From assembly GCA_037951105.1 (NCBI GenBank), contig JBAMJV010001321.1:1-64000 (forward strand): 64,000 nucleotides of DNA, given 5' to 3'. Of this stretch, positions 1-13,300 are shown piece by piece. Every line of letters starts with the position of its first letter. Within the stretch, counting starts at the first letter, position 1. Source of the DNA: Echinarachnius parma (Eukaryota; Echinodermata; Echinoidea; Clypeasteroida; Echinarachniidae). The notes beneath the pieces are model-generated. The model saw nothing but the letters and a program-made list of their open reading frames with translations. It was not told the origin of the DNA and did not search any database. The position numbers were made by a program, and so were the translations under genes.

Positions 1-185
1 ATTGTGATGTCAGAGAAGTCAATTGTGTAGGGTTTTTTTAGGGGTGGATCTTAGCAGGTAGAATAAAAATAATAGAAAAAATAATATTAAAAATATGACA
101 GAAATGTACATGAAATAGTCAACAGATATGTGATGTATTCATTATCATAGATCAACCAAAGCGTTTTTATTTTTTAATTTAGTCA

Positions 186-540
186 CCCTTTAAATAAATG
201 AAAATGAGCAAATGAGAAAAATAGGGCATCAACGTAATAAGGAATATCAACCATGATTCAAGCCCCAAAACGACAAAACGGCAAAAGCTCCCTAATAGGT
301 AATACAGTCGTACAGTGTATGGGAGGAGAACGCCCCCTCCCACAGTCCCCTCGCTCGGTTGCTTCGATCGCTCCGTCGCAATATCCACGTACCACTATCA
401 CCATGGAAACCTTCCTAACATCAGATCCAATTACATGTAATTGGTAATCTTCGGAAGATGAAAATTCATCAAAACCCCCTTAGCTAGCGTTTACCTTGGT
501 ATGGTATTAATTATGTAACCATTAGAAACCGAAATATGTG
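186..540 (+). repeat. dispersed repeat copy A (family also at 2400 and 3228)
   Basis: Shares long stretches with 2400-3010 and 3228-3610, including GCATGGGAGGAG-like, CACCATGGAAACCTTCCTAA and TTACCTTGG blocks. Two of the copies are followed by (AAT)n tracts. No coding potential recognised. Confidence 0.8.
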
Positions 541-563
541 GTGATTCAATTAAAAAGGTTGTC

Positions 564-564
<1 letters not shown>

Positions 565-628
<64 letters not shown>

Positions 629-660
629 AATAATACTAATAATAATAATACTACTACTAC

Positions 661-728
<68 letters not shown>

Positions 729-764
729 TTACTACTACTACTACTACTAATAATAATAATAAAG

Positions 765-806
<42 letters not shown>

Positions 807-811
807 CAATT
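565..811. repeat. (AAT/ACT)n microsatellite
   Basis: Almost pure trinucleotide repeat of AAT with ACT blocks and GATAAT at its end. The apparent Ile/Ser-rich reading frame on the minus strand is an artefact of this repeat. Confidence 0.95.
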
Positions 812-828
812 AGTGGATACTATATATA

Positions 829-1810
829 CTCCGCAAAAAAAGAAACTGGACACTTGTATAAGTTGAAATATTTCATACTAATGTACGATAAAGTGTACAT
901 GATCATATATCAAATTAAGGGATTTTAGTCCTCTACATGCAGGGTATAACTTAAAGGTATAATCGTTCATGCATGAAATGCCATGGTCAATTAACAATAG
1001 CAAGGTCTGTTTTCAAAAATAGCAAAACATTGGGGGACCACACCATTCGACTGAAATGATAGTAAGCGTTTCACTTAAAACAAGATGAGCGGGGCAACTA
1101 AATTATGACATTATTCAACTTTATTGTTATGAACAAAGTCTGGAAAAACAAATTTGTCAATAAAACAGGGCCAGGTTATGAGAGAATTATCATACTGGTC
1201 TGTATTAGAGGCATGAAGCTTGTCTATTTCATGTGTCCCCTGCAATTTTAACCATATTTACCTAGAGAAATGGCATGTTAAAGACTGCCCAACTGTTTGA
1301 CCAAGGGTGGCTTCAGGTTTTGAAGATCTTTGGACTACGGAGAATTCTTGAGAAGAATTTATACCATTTTCATGCTGAAATAAGGGCACAAACTGTGGTT
1401 TTGACTAATAAAGCTTTGCCATGGAATTCCCCATTTTGTTACTTTTTGATTAAAATAACACCTATAACGTTCACAATTTGTCATCATTTATACTCTTTAT
1501 TGAGATGAAGATAGAAAAGGTCACATTTGTAATGAAAAAATATGCCATCTCATGAATATAGCGTTTTAGATTATGCTTATCAACATTTATATGGTTGCGT
1601 GGATGTTCCATTTTTGCTATTTTTGAAAACAGACTTGGTGTGGTTAATTGACCGTGACAAGTCATGCATGAATGATTTCATCTGGATTTTATGCGAATAT
1701 TGAAGAGGGTAATTTTATCGTTAATTTGATATACAATATCATATATTTTATCGTTAATGAATACGAAATATTTGGTCTCATACAAGTGTCCAGTTTCTTT
1801 TTTTGCGGAG
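829..1810. mobile_element. TA-flanked inverted-repeat element (Tc1/mariner-like non-autonomous)
   Basis: Left end CTCCGCAAAAAAAGAAACTG is mirrored at the right end (1785-1810), each flanked by TA. Imperfect inverted homology runs deep inside (TGACCATGG/AATTGACC region near 985 against 1645). No transposase frame. TA target duplication and length suggest a Tc1/mariner-type MITE. Confidence 0.75.
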
Positions 1811-2016
1811 TATGCGCATGTTCCGTCTATCGAAGCTCATGGAGATTTTGGACAAAAACCCCCCAAAATAAACAAACAAACCAAACACAAACACACAAAC
1901 AAACAACCAAACACACAAACAAATTAAAGTACACGGACGTATTGTTCAAATAAATAGGTGTTCGACAAAGTTTGAAAGGTATGTAAGGGAGGCGATTGCC
2001 GAATTTCAATGGGAGG

Positions 2017-2040
2017 GGGGGGGGGGGGGGGGGGGGGGTG
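2017..2040. repeat. G homopolymer
   Basis: Near-pure run of more than 20 G interrupted only at its edges. The length may be inexact in the assembly. Confidence 0.9.
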
Positions 2041-2399
2041 GTATTCCAATGCTTTGGTCCAAGGTATGAGAAGGAACGATCTCCCCAGTAACGCTTTACT
2101 CTGCTATATGTAATGTATGAGTATCACTGCATGGAACGATTTTGTTGTCGCCCGAATTATACGAAAGAGATATTACTCTTCTTTGAGTAAAGCCACGTAA
2201 ACTTCTGCTTTGTATCCATTCAAAATCAAATTAAATTTTAGATATGAAGAAATATTGAATAAAAAGTCCGAACACATAAACAGGTCAGTTCACAATGAAA
2301 TGTAAATATAACAAAGTAAAAACCTATATAAATTAAACAAATATACATGTATAATTGAAATTGAATTCAAACACTAAAGGAAACTGACTAGAAATATTT

Positions 2400-3010
2400 C
2401 AAATAAATGAAGATGAGCTAAGAAAAATAGGGCATCATCCTAATGAACAGGCGCGGATCTACGGGGGGTTTAGGGGGTTTAACCCCCCCCTCCCCCTTGG
2501 GCTGCCAAGTGAAAATGTGATGTGTATAGAAAAACACCATCATGGCTCGTGGACGATGCTCTGCATCGTCATTTTGTCAACCCCCCCCCCCCCCCCCCCT
2601 TAGCAAAAAGACATCACTTACGGGGGTTCAAAATAGCCAAAAAAATCGCCTCGCCGCTACGCGGCTCGTGGACGATGGTCAACCCCCCCCCCTTAGCAAA
2701 AAGCTAGATCCGCCCCTGATGAATATCAACCATGATTCAAGCCCCAACACGGCAAAACGGCAAAAGCTCCCTAATACAGTGCATGGGAGGAGGACATCCC
2801 CTCCCACACCCTTCGCTCCCTCGCAATGTCCACGTATCACCATGGAAACCTTCCTAACATCAGATCTTGATCAGATCCAATTAATTGGTCGCCCTTGCTT
2901 GAATTGTATTTCTTCGGATGATGAAAATTTATCATAACCCCCTTAGCTAGCGTTTACCTTGGTATTTATTCTGTAACCATTAGAAACCGAAATATGTGGT
3001 GATTCAAGTA
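2400..3010 (+). repeat. dispersed repeat copy B, interrupted by an inserted element
   Basis: Second copy of the family at 186-540. It is split after CCTAATGAA by a 271-bp insertion (2448-2718) and resumes with ATGAATATCAACCATGATTC, the same junction that is uninterrupted in copy A. Confidence 0.8.
2448..2718. mobile_element. short inverted-repeat DNA element with CAGG(G/C)GCGGATC ends
   Basis: Left end CAGGCGCGGATCTAC, right end CTAGATCCGCCCCTG, flanked by ATGAA on both sides. Copy A of the host repeat gives the near-empty site. Inside are C-rich runs and two internal direct repeats (CTCGTGGACGATG). The ends resemble hAT-type termini, but the visible duplication is 5 bp rather than 8. Confidence 0.75.
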
Positions 3011-3113
3011 GCCTATAGCTACGTTAATCTATTATCTAAAAATAATGATAAAGATCACAATATCGTATTATCACTCTGAAACAATCGATATCCCATACAA
3101 TTAAAAAGGTTGT

Positions 3114-3195
3114 TATAATAATAATAATAATAATAATAAAAATACTACTACTACTACTACTACTTCTAATAATAATAATAATAACATTAATTGTA
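3114..3195. repeat. (AAT/ACT)n microsatellite
   Basis: Trinucleotide tract following repeat copy B, parallel to 565-811 after copy A. Confidence 0.9.
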
Positions 3196-3227
3196 ATAAT
3201 AGTGGATAATGATATATAATAATATAT

Positions 3228-3610
3228 AAAGCTCCCAGGTTTAATACAGTGCATGGGAGGAGGACCCCTCCGACACCCTCCCCCGCTCGGTTGCTTCGCT
3301 CCCTCGCAATGCACACACCCCCCCCCCCCCGGGCCCCCACACTTTTGTGAAGTTGTTGACGCCCCTAGCCGGGTGGCAGCAAAGATCATTCTTTTCCATG
3401 TATCACCACGGAAACCTTCCTCACATCAGATCCAATTAATTAATTAATTAATTGGTCCAATTAATCCAATTAATTGGTCGCCCTTGCTTGAATTGTATTT
3501 CTTTGGATGATGAATATTATCATAACCCCCTTACATAGCGTTATACCTTGGGATTAATTCTGTAACCATTAGAAACCGAAATATTATGGTGATTCAAATA
3601 TAGCTACGTA
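3228..3610 (+). repeat. dispersed repeat copy C, 5' truncated
   Basis: Third copy of the 186-540 family, starting at AATACAGTGCATGGGAGG. It contains a C-run (3311-3330) and an (AATT)n stretch at 3436-3475. Confidence 0.75.
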
Positions 3611-3857
3611 AATCTATCATCTCAAAATAATGATAAAGATCACAATTCCCTATTTTTCTTTGCTCATTTTCACTCATTTGAAATATTTCTCGTCAGTTTA
3701 CCTTATTTCAATTAATAAAAAGCTGCATCACTTCGCGTGACCCCTCGCACTTTCTAAATTGAATTACATGATTATCTTTGGGTTTTTAAGGCCAGGTTTA
3801 TATAGGTTCTGACTTAACGAGCAAAGAAAATGGTAAATGGGAACGTCCCCCATTCAA

Positions 3858-3930
3858 GGGTCTTTGTGGCTCGATGGTTGAACGTCGGTCTACCATTCCG
3901 GAGGTCTCGGGTTCGATTCCCGGCGAAGCC
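3858..3930 (+). mobile_element. tRNA-derived SINE-like segment
   Basis: Has a pol III A-box-like stretch (GTGGCTCGATGGTTGAACG), a B box (GGTTCGATTCC) and a T7 run right after. The acceptor stem pairs poorly, so it is not a functional tRNA. Its 3' half (TCCGGAGGTCTCGGGTTCGA) is identical to that of the tRNA-like unit at 19167-19243, showing a dispersed family. Confidence 0.7.
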
Positions 3931-3940
3931 TTTTTTTCTT

Positions 3941-5940
3941 TGCTAATTTTCATTCGAATAATTATGATATTATCATCACTGTACACCTGCTAACTAAACT
4001 CGAAATATAATCCAGACCAAATAAATTCATCTAGAGATATTGTACAAAGCATATTTAATATAAATATTCAAATGTATTTGTTATATTATTCTCTCTCCAA
4101 GGACCATTATATATCTTGCGTGAAGTAATTTTCTTTCAAATTCTTTTATTTCTGATCAGCATATTTTCCTGAAATCAATAATTCAACATGAGCTGGCGCT
4201 CTTCATCTTTTTCAATCTCGATCGCATGCATGCGCATGCATGCAGCGCAAGCTAACACACATAATGTACCAGGGTATCTGTACCGTACCCCGTGCATGCA
4301 TGTAATAGATCGAATGCAAGCAATTCAAGCAAGCAAAACACACAATCGCTATTTCCTGGTTTATTGAAATCCGCCTGACGCGACCTACGAAATACGAGGT
4401 GGATATGCGGCGCATATTTCCTACTTTCAAAGTTTTATCGCAGGATATCTCATATTTCACGTTGCCAAGATATTCATCACGCAAGATGCCTGAAAAATCA
4501 AGGGGTGTTGTCTGTTGAATTCGCTGTCGAAGAAAGTTTATTTCAGATTTTGGACTCTTTATTTTGTAGCTTCCTCAAAGGCTCAATGAATGATACGGGA
4601 GGAGTTGGAAAGTGCCTTTGCCTTGGCTTTGCATACCGTACAACTGCGGGGAACCTATCCCGTGCATAGCGCATTGGCATTGCATTGCATGCCATCGCGT
4701 CGCCAATGAAGATTGTGTGAGTATTAATTATAACGCTTGTCAGTTCTAGTAGTATTCTACTTCTAAAACAAGACAGTCATGATTATATAAGATAGGTTTG
4801 ACATGTTTAACGAGTAACGTCTTCATGATTAGTTACAAAGACAAAGTCAAATTAACAATAACATAACATTAACTATTTAACAATAATATTAATAACAACA
4901 TGATCGATGTCTTTTTCAGTTTTTGTTTGAAAACTTTGTCTTTGATGATATGAATTTATCATTTTTGTTCAATAAAGATTTGTACTAATTCTATCATACA
5001 TGTCTATGAAGTATGAGTATTTATGGCAGACCTACTGTACCAAGTCTCGCGCATCAGGCGTGAGAGTCGTGCCTAAACAAAAATGTAAAAAAAACCGACG
5101 CATTTCCGCAATGCGATATTATTATTGTACCGTAATATAATATGAACGTACAGTATTGGCAATGACAGCCGGTGGCCCATGGCATGGGTAGAGCTCTAGC
5201 CGACCTGTTCTTTTTGTTATATATGCATGTGAATGTCTTGTCATGGACGCACATAGCCAACACTCTAGGGCCACTCTCATAGGCAGGCTGCAGTAAACAA
5301 ATTTGTGAGACTGGCAAAAATCATAAAATCATTTCTAGCTAAAATCTCACCAATTAATCAAACTTAACATGACAGTGGGTTAGAATTGAATATAATTTAA
5401 AACTTACATGAGCTTTCCAATGTCAGAAGCACTTTAAATTCCAGTTTTTAAAATATTTGATCTATGACTTGAAGCTCCAATCCTTGCATGAGCTTTCTGA
5501 CTGTGCAGCCCTCAACCACAGGTTTTAGAACAGTTGTTTACATGTTTAGGCTTGTCTGCCAGCCAGTATTATCAAAAGGCTGAAGGGATTATTTCAGAGA
5601 TTAGTGTCTGAATGACCTAACTGACAATGGGTTCTGCAAAGTACTCTGACTTGTACTATTTGCAGGGGTGCAGCATTTGAATAGGTGCCTGGACAAGACA
5701 ATAATCAATACATGTGGCTTTTGTATCACATTCCAAAGTATATAACAATGAATATAGGTCAATTTGTGACTCTAAGGAATTCTTTACAACCAGCTTTGAA
5801 CTACTTATAAGATTAACACAATGATTCAATGAAGGCATGCTATAATTGTTTGTTGAACAAAGGCCAAAGCCATATTATGCAATTTATACAGACATACACA
5901 GCATCAAATTGATCAATAGTGTGAAAAACATCTAGTGTTA
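3941..5940. other. unassigned region
   Basis: Contains GCATGC-rich palindromic sequence around 4224-4265 and AT-rich sequence. I see no convincing exon. It could hold the upstream non-coding exon or promoter of the p85-like gene, but nothing in it identifies these. Confidence 0.4.
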
Positions 5941-6027
5941 AGGCTAGGTAGACAGGGGAATTCCCCAGTGTTTACTTGGACAATGAGGGCAGCTGACTAT
6001 CAGGCTTTTTTCAAGGCAATGGAGTAA

Positions 6028-6070
6028 GGGGTTAATGCAGCATGCTGTTAACCCCTTGTCTTGTAGGGGT
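6028..6070 (+). repeat. hairpin-bearing direct repeat, copy 1
   Basis: GGGGTTAA ... TTAACCCC encloses TGCAGCATGCTG. The 40 bases from 6031 recur at 6612-6651. Confidence 0.8.
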
Positions 6071-6611
6071 GCATAGCCAATAGGTACATAGCGTTGTGCG
6101 GAGATCAACCTCTTCCGCCTGCTGCGCTATATCCAACACAAAAACATTTTTTGTTGGCTGATTTCTCCCTCTATCATTCATTTACCAGCAAATGCAAAAA
6201 AACTTTTGTTTATGTGATCCAAAATTCATATACTTTGATAATAATTACTGAATCTGTTGTTTTGAAGAACGCAAAATGTAGGAAAAAAATTATTATTTCC
6301 CGTCCGTTTTCCTTACCGATGCGTCCTAAAACATAGCGTTCAACTATTGAACGGTACAGTGTACGAATGGGCGGTATGCTTATCTCTAGCCTATTAGCGT
6401 ATATTGCACGTACATGTATTAAATGGTCCAACTGATTGGACCATTTACTTTAGTAGATGTGGTCATGGACACGTTTCAGAACACAGTCATGACAGTGCCC
6501 CAAAATATTGGTTATAAAATGTAGTAAAACTTGTTATTAATGTGGCTGTGACTGTCTGTCATCGACAGAGATGAGGTACGAGGATGATTTTCAAAGGAGG
6601 TGCCATGCCCC

Positions 6612-6651
6612 GTTAATGCAGCATGCTGTTAACCCCTTGTCTTGTAGGGGT
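6612..6651 (+). repeat. hairpin-bearing direct repeat, copy 2
   Basis: Same 40 bases as 6031-6070, about 580 bases downstream and some 180 bases before the SH3 exon's acceptor. The opening GGGG of the stem is CCCC here, so the hairpin is shorter. Confidence 0.8.
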
Positions 6652-6833
6652 GGCCATGCCCATGGCATAGACATGATACTGTCCACACTTGCTGCCTGGT
6701 TGTAATGATTTGGGGCTACTTTATTGTTATTATTACTTTCACATGTATGTATGTGTACATTCTTTCAAATATTTTTTATTCATTAAGTATTTTCACATGT
6801 ATTCTTTCATTTCTTTTAAACAGCTCATTCCAG

Positions 6834-7010
6834 TTCTGCCCAGGCAAGTCACTGCACTCTGCGAGATGCTGTCCGGATTAAGAGGAAGAACTTGGAAATC
6901 CTGGAGTCACTTCTAGCTTGAAGCAACTCAACAACAACTTTTTAAGAAGACTTCTTTACAAGTTTGTAAATTAATGCCATATTGGCGGAGGGAATAATTT
7001 ATCGGACAAG
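6834..7010 (+). other. 5' UTR within an internal exon, with two upstream ORFs
   Basis: A T-rich tract ending in AAACAG at 6833 is a good splice acceptor, so at least one non-coding exon lies upstream (not identified). Before the main ATG there are two short upstream ORFs: 6866-6916 (16 codons, MLSGLRGRTWKSWSHF) and 6974-6997 (7 codons, MPYWRRE). The main ATG at 7011 has a strong context (A at -3, G at +4). The second uORF stops 13 bases before the main start, so it could limit re-initiation. That regulatory role is inference. Confidence 0.5.
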
Positions 7011-7341
7011 ATGGGGGAAATCGTGAGGTACGTCGCGCTCCACGACTATGACCCGACGTCGGAGCAGGACATTCAGATGAAAACGGGTCAGATTCTGACC
7101 GTAAAGAACCCGCTACAACTTAGCTATTTTAAAGGGACGGTTGAAAAGCCTGAGAGCTGGCTAGAAGGAACCAATGAAAGTACTCAAGAGAGCGGAACTT
7201 TTCCCGGAACTTACGTTAAATACCACGATAAGAGAACGATCCCGGTGCCGCAAGTGCGGCCGCAGGTGCAACGGCAGAGTTATGAGAGCGTTCTGCCGCG
7301 ACCGATGAGATCAACGTCCTCGGATTCAGCAGGATCAACAG
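7011..7341 (+). CDS. coding exon 1: p85-type SH3 domain
   Basis: Encodes residues 1-110 plus one base. The SH3 domain contains the ALHDY motif (9-13), an acidic RT loop (SEQD), GQILTV (26-31), W50 and FPGTYV (64-69). SH3 domains bind proline-rich ligands. The long insert between GQILTV and the conserved W, and the pattern W-L-x-G-x-N-E-x-T, are characteristic of PI3K p85 SH3 rather than Src-type SH3. The tail (about 76-110) is basic, with many P, R, S and Q residues, like the linker after p85 SH3, but I see no clean PxxPxR site. The donor is CAG/GTGAGC at 7342, phase 1. Start chosen because it is the first in-frame ATG, lies 8 codons before the SH3 core and has a strong context. Confidence 0.88.
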
Positions 7342-10300
7342 GTGAGCGTTTGATGTTATTGGGAACCAGGGAAAACAAATATTTTGCTACGATATACTGT
7401 ATACGCCATATATTTCGCAAGGGTTTTATTTTTGCGAATTTCGCAAATTGCTTGTGAATCTCTAAATTAGTTCATGCTAAATTTAGCTAAAATATTGACA
7501 CCAAATGCAAAGTAATACACATGTATACCGTGTATTGCATGCATTAAGTAAGTCTAGCATCTCTTTCAAGACAGTCATGAATGCAACATGTTGGTAACAG
7601 CTGAATGCAAATTTAACCACTCGCGAAACTGTCGTAAAGATTTGCGCAAATGTATACTACTTGTAAACTAAATATATGGCGTATACATACAGAATGGTGG
7701 CAATAAATATCTACCAACCTACACTTAGCATTTGGGGTACATGATAACTTTGGCATTCTCTACAGTCTACCAAGAAGCCCCCACTGCATGACTTTACGAA
7801 CAACATCACATCTGATGCACATAAAAGAACATCTAGTCTCAAATGGAGAAAGGTGTTTTAAAACCCAATTGATTTTTATATAAACCCTTGTAAACATATC
7901 TTTGAAAACCAAAATAAAATTGCAAGAATCTTCTGAAAAGAAGATTTTAGTTTTGCCTACATTGTATTAAATTCATGAGATTTTTCTTTGGTAACTCAGG
8001 AGAAAAAGATGAAGAAAGACAGAGTTTGATGAATAGCATTAATTCAAACTTTTAAGAACCCCCTGAAATGTAAACAAAAATCCTGTCTGATTGGCACAAT
8101 CTATCAAATTGGCTGTATTAAAATAAAAAATTAATTTACATTAATTATTGGTAGTACTATATGTAGTCATTATCTTACAATGAACAGGTTTAATTTTTCT
8201 TCAGTCTAATTGTAGAATTAAAAAAGACAATGTTGATACTGGAGGTAAAGTTATCGATAAAATGTACTAGTTTACAATTTACAGCATGTCATAAAAAAAA
8301 ACGACTAGTGTACGATACATTCTACAAAGAAAAAAGATACATGTTTACATATCATAAAAATAAACATGATGTATAGTTTACAATACAAAAAAGACATGAT
8401 ACGCAGAATAGAATGTATTACACATTGTAAAAAGACATACAATTCTATGAATAGAAGTAGAGATATAAGGCATAGATTACAGTATGCACCCATGATGAAT
8501 ATGTGCACTTGACATTTAGCGTTGCCCAACAGAGGATAACCTTTGGTCAAAAGGAACTTCAAGTCTTAAAATCTTGAGGATAGAGGAAGGTGAATCGTAA
8601 GTCATGGAAAATGGTTTCGGATTTAGACGGCACATGTGGGAACTTGAAACAAAACTTCTTAACAGCTGGGCTCCACACCAACTTTGTTTTTCCTGGGGGG
8701 TGTTTCCTGCAAAGATCCGAAGTTAAATTTATCTCTTAAGTTGGACCTAAGTAACAATTATGGAAAGCCATTTGTAGTCTTGGAATTATATTCAAAAGTA
8801 AAATTTTGAAAATTCCAACCAAAAATTATATAAATTATTTCAAGGCTCCCTGATAAAAACAAAATGAACTGATTTTATCAAACATAAAATGCCTTTTCAA
8901 TAGAACTGATTCAAAAGTGTTACAAAAATGTTACAAAGAAAATGATGGCTTCTCTGGTGGCTGCCGACCAGTGGCCTGTTGAGGGGGGTGTTGCATAAAG
9001 AGCTGGATCAATCACAAAGTTGCGATAAATGGTAAGTCGGAAAATGTGCCTAAATGCCCAAATCTGATTGGTTGAAAATTGAAATGCGCAATTTCTGACT
9101 TGTGTTTAATCTCCCTTTTTATGCAACACCCCCTGGCCAGTAAAAATGTTTAACATTTTCAGTTTGGGTGGCCCAAATAAGAAATTGACTGGTCTGAAAA
9201 AAAGCAACGAAGAAGAACCTTAATTAAGATGTTCAAAGTTTTAATTAAAATTTAAATTATATTCCTACTCACTTAGTTAAACCTAAGATGAGATTTATAA
9301 CCAGAATCATAGTTGCTTTTATAATTGGGCCACTAAAATTCTATTAATTTAAGAAATATTACTGGCCCAAATTCAAGTTTTTCCTTGCCCCAGGCCATGG
9401 GGCAAGGGCTACATGTACATGTAGTTGTCAAGCCCTGTGGTGCTTCACACATTTTCCCATGTCTCGTGTGAAAACTTCAACTATTGACTACGTAGATCTA
9501 ATTAGATGTGTTTTTGTAGAATTGTGTGCACAGTCAACATTTTTGAAGGCCTGCAGTGAACAGTGAAGAAACCCCCAAATCAGTGAATTCAGCTAACCAA
9601 CAATCCTGAATGTATCAAAAAAACAAAAAACTTTTGGCAAACTAAGTAAAAACATACATACTTGTACTTGTATAAAATGTAATTTCCTTCTTCTTTCAAA
9701 GTCAGGGAATAATTTTCCTGGTATCGCATCGCAATTTGCTATGCATTTTTGCAGGACTGCTATGCAAAATATCTTTTGTGTAGCAGTTTTCTTCCATAGA
9801 AGTGTACAGAATTTCATTTGAAATATTTATCCATCAGCTGAAATTGCTAATCAAATTTGAGGAGGAAAATTATTCCCTGAAAGTATGCTCACTTTATTAC
9901 AGTGTGAACACTATTTGAGAGTACTTGCTATTTGTTGCACAGCACTACATGTATACATACAAGGAAGTGATTAAAGTTATCAGACAAGCACTTAATTAAA
10001 GCTTAAAGGGATCTAGAAACTCTGTCTGAAACGCCCAAACTCACTTGCAACTCAAGATTGTGGTTCTTCAAATTCAAAAATTTACCGTCCTCTTTTCTCA
10101 GATTGAACATTTGGAATTTATGTATTCTGAACAAAATAAAATTCATAAAAACTTTGTTTAAATTTTTAAGACAATTTGTGCGAATTAATTTGAAAAAAAA
10201 TATGGATTTATGATTATATTTCAAACATTGTACAAACCTAGGGTAAGGAGTCAGCAAATAACAGCAGAGTGGAACCTCTTTATAACGAGCTCTGTTACAA

Positions 10301-13300
10301 CGAAGTACCTGATATAGTGAGGTAATTTCACAGGTCCAAGTTCTATTGTTTTTAAGCCCTGATACAACAAGATATCTAACAAGGTACATTCAATGGACAC
10401 AAGGTACTCGTTATAATGAGGTTTCACTACAACTGAAATCATACATTTTGAAATTATACTTGCCCCAATATAACATTCACTTGCCCTCTTACTTTTTTAC
10501 ACGTATGAAATTGCATTGTTCTCTCGGAGCTGGACAATTATCTAGTTGCCCGATAGGGCAGCCAAGCAAACCGGACCATTTATGAAATTTTACTTGCTCG
10601 TCAGGTTGACACGAATTTTTACTTGCCCTTAGCCAGCAGGCATGTGTTAGTGTCGAGCACTGATGTAGTAATTCATGTACATGTATTTACCAGGTAAGCA
10701 GACCTTCAAAGCAACTAAATACAAAATTGTCTTCTTTTCAGACTGAAAGGATTGTTTTCTTTTCTTTTCAGATAGATTTCTACATGTACATTTTTCAAAC
10801 ATAGTCATCCTTATAAAGAGAAAATGTTAAAAAGGGATTTCCCATTATTTATGTTGCTTACGTGATGAACATTGTACCTTGTGAAGTGGAGCAAACAATC
10901 ATGAGTCGTTTTACATCCTAGTATCGATTGATTCAACTCTAGCAGTGCTTCATGTAGTATTGGTTGTATCGTAATTTAGGTAAACACACACAATGTATTT
11001 TGATAAGGGCCCTCCCTATTCATACAATCTCACTAGTAGTCTAGTTCCACTCTAAGCCTGTTTTAGAATATAGAGCTAAAAAGTCATGTGCACAGTATGC
11101 AACAAGAGATCATTTTAGCTGCCAACTAGGGTTAATGGCTTGTAAACCCAGAAAATATGCTTGCCCGATCGGGCCACCAAAATATGACTTTCATACATTT
11201 TTTGCTGGCCCGAAGCGCAATTTGACTACTGTACGTATGCGTTTCTTGTTCAGTGAATGCGTCCCTTGTCAGGAGATGTCCACCGTTTTATCCGGCGGAA
11301 TGTTTTGTGCATGCAGCAATGGAGATAGAGCTTGACACCAACTTTTGTTTGTGCTAGTGACTTGTTTTAACATGTAAGGGTGTTGTCACATATCATCGGA
11401 CAGTTCAAACGGACGCCCGGCAGAAACAAAAATTACAAAAACAATTTATCCGGTGGTGAAAGTTGTCTCCATTGCTGCATGCACAAAACATTCCGCCGGA
11501 TAAAACAACGGACATCGCCTGACAAGGAACGGATTCGCCGAACAAGAAACGGATGAAAAATTTTGCTCACCATCGGGAGTCCACTAAATATTTTTTCTTA
11601 TTTCTCTTGTATTTTATACAGAAAACAATGGCATTTTGCATGGCAATACATGTACGCTTAGGAGATGCTCACTGAGGAATCAGCATCTTTGTTCTGTTTC
11701 TTATAAATAAATCTCACATACATATTCCACATCTACCATTTTCTACAACTATAAACTTTAATACAAACATGTGTACTGCTAATGGTACCAATTATGTGTA
11801 GTCGGTATTTCACTGTTGCATACTCTGTACATAGTATTCAAAGTCATTAACTGTTAATTGCAAGATCTGGGAGCTGAAACAAGGAAGTAATTCATACAAA
11901 TGGTGTGGATCTTGTACTGCGTGTGACACACGTTAAAAGGGATAATCACACTGCACTGTAGTCAATGCTCATAGCATGTATAGGCACGCTGGTCTGGGGC
12001 CGTGACAAAAATACTTGGGGGGGGCAAATTTGCCCCCAAATGCCCAAAACAGCCCCCGAAAATTAAAAAACGAGCCCCAAATTTGCATTGAGTTCAATGC
12101 AACAAATTTTGGAGTGTCATTTTTATGCTGGCAAGCTTGAAAATTTAAAAATTTGCTCTGGGCCACCAGTATTTCATCAGCACATAATATGCAAAAGTTT
12201 ACTTGCACAAATGGGCAGCCCAAAATATATGCAAATTGTCTTTACAAATTATCAGGCCCTCCTATAACTTTATGAGCCTATCTAGTGCATTGCATTATGT
12301 GCACCAGCGCCAGTGGCACCTAATAGTAACGTTCTAGTAACGTTTTAAAAAACCACACAACTTACTAAGAACTCTAGATTCTCTCATACTGTACCTTGTT
12401 ATAATATTCATATCATCAATAGTAGCATGGAACAGGTTTTTTTTGTCCCTTTCATTAAAAACATATTTAAATGTATGATTGTACTGTTTTGATTTTTTTT
12501 TTTGTTATCCACAGGATTGTTATAATTGTGTACACAGTCAGTGCAATGAGTAAGGGAATATCACTTTGCATTTCTGCTCATTTCTTGACCAATATACATG
12601 TATGGAATAACACAGAACTGAGCTATGAACTGTATAGATACCACGTTATATTATAAAAGCAACCCTCAATTTGTACGGTTATTGTGTGTACACACAAATC
12701 CCAGATAAGCTTTTTAATGTACTGTACGTTCCATTACAAGTATGCACTGCACATACAGAAACAAATTTATTGTGACAATTCAATGCAAGAAAAAAATGTA
12801 ATGTATGCCTTTGCCTGGAAAATTACTCTTACTGGTACTCAAATGTACATGTAGTATGCTCTCAACTTCAAATTTCTGAAACGACCAAAGTTGCATCTCT
12901 TGTGGTTCTTTCATGCCATCTAGTGAAAAAACCTACACAGTGACTTCGGCTAACCAAAAATGCAGCAAGAGCCCCTGATAGTCACAAAAGAGCCCCTGTC
13001 ACAAAAGAGCCTCTGATAGTCACAAAAGAGCCCCGGATAGTCACAAAAGAGCCCTGGATAGTCACAAAAGAGCCCTGGATAGTCACAAAAGAGCCCTGGA
13101 TAGTCACAAAAGAGCCCCGGATAGTCACAAAAGAGCCCCGGATAGTCACAAAAGAGCCCTGGATAGTCACAAAAGAGCCCTGGATAGTCACAAAAGAGCC
13201 CTGGATAGTCACAAAAGAGCCCCGGATAGTCACAAAAGAGCCCTGGATAGTCACAAAAGAGCCCCGGATAGTCACAAAAGAGCCCTGGATAGTCACAAAA

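Noticed and set aside
491-853. Ile/Ser-rich minus-strand frame
   Set aside because: Translation of the (AAT/ACT)n microsatellite plus the edge of a transposon.
3858-3930. Functional tRNA gene
   Set aside because: Good A and B boxes, but a mispaired acceptor stem and sequence sharing with another dispersed copy point to a SINE head.
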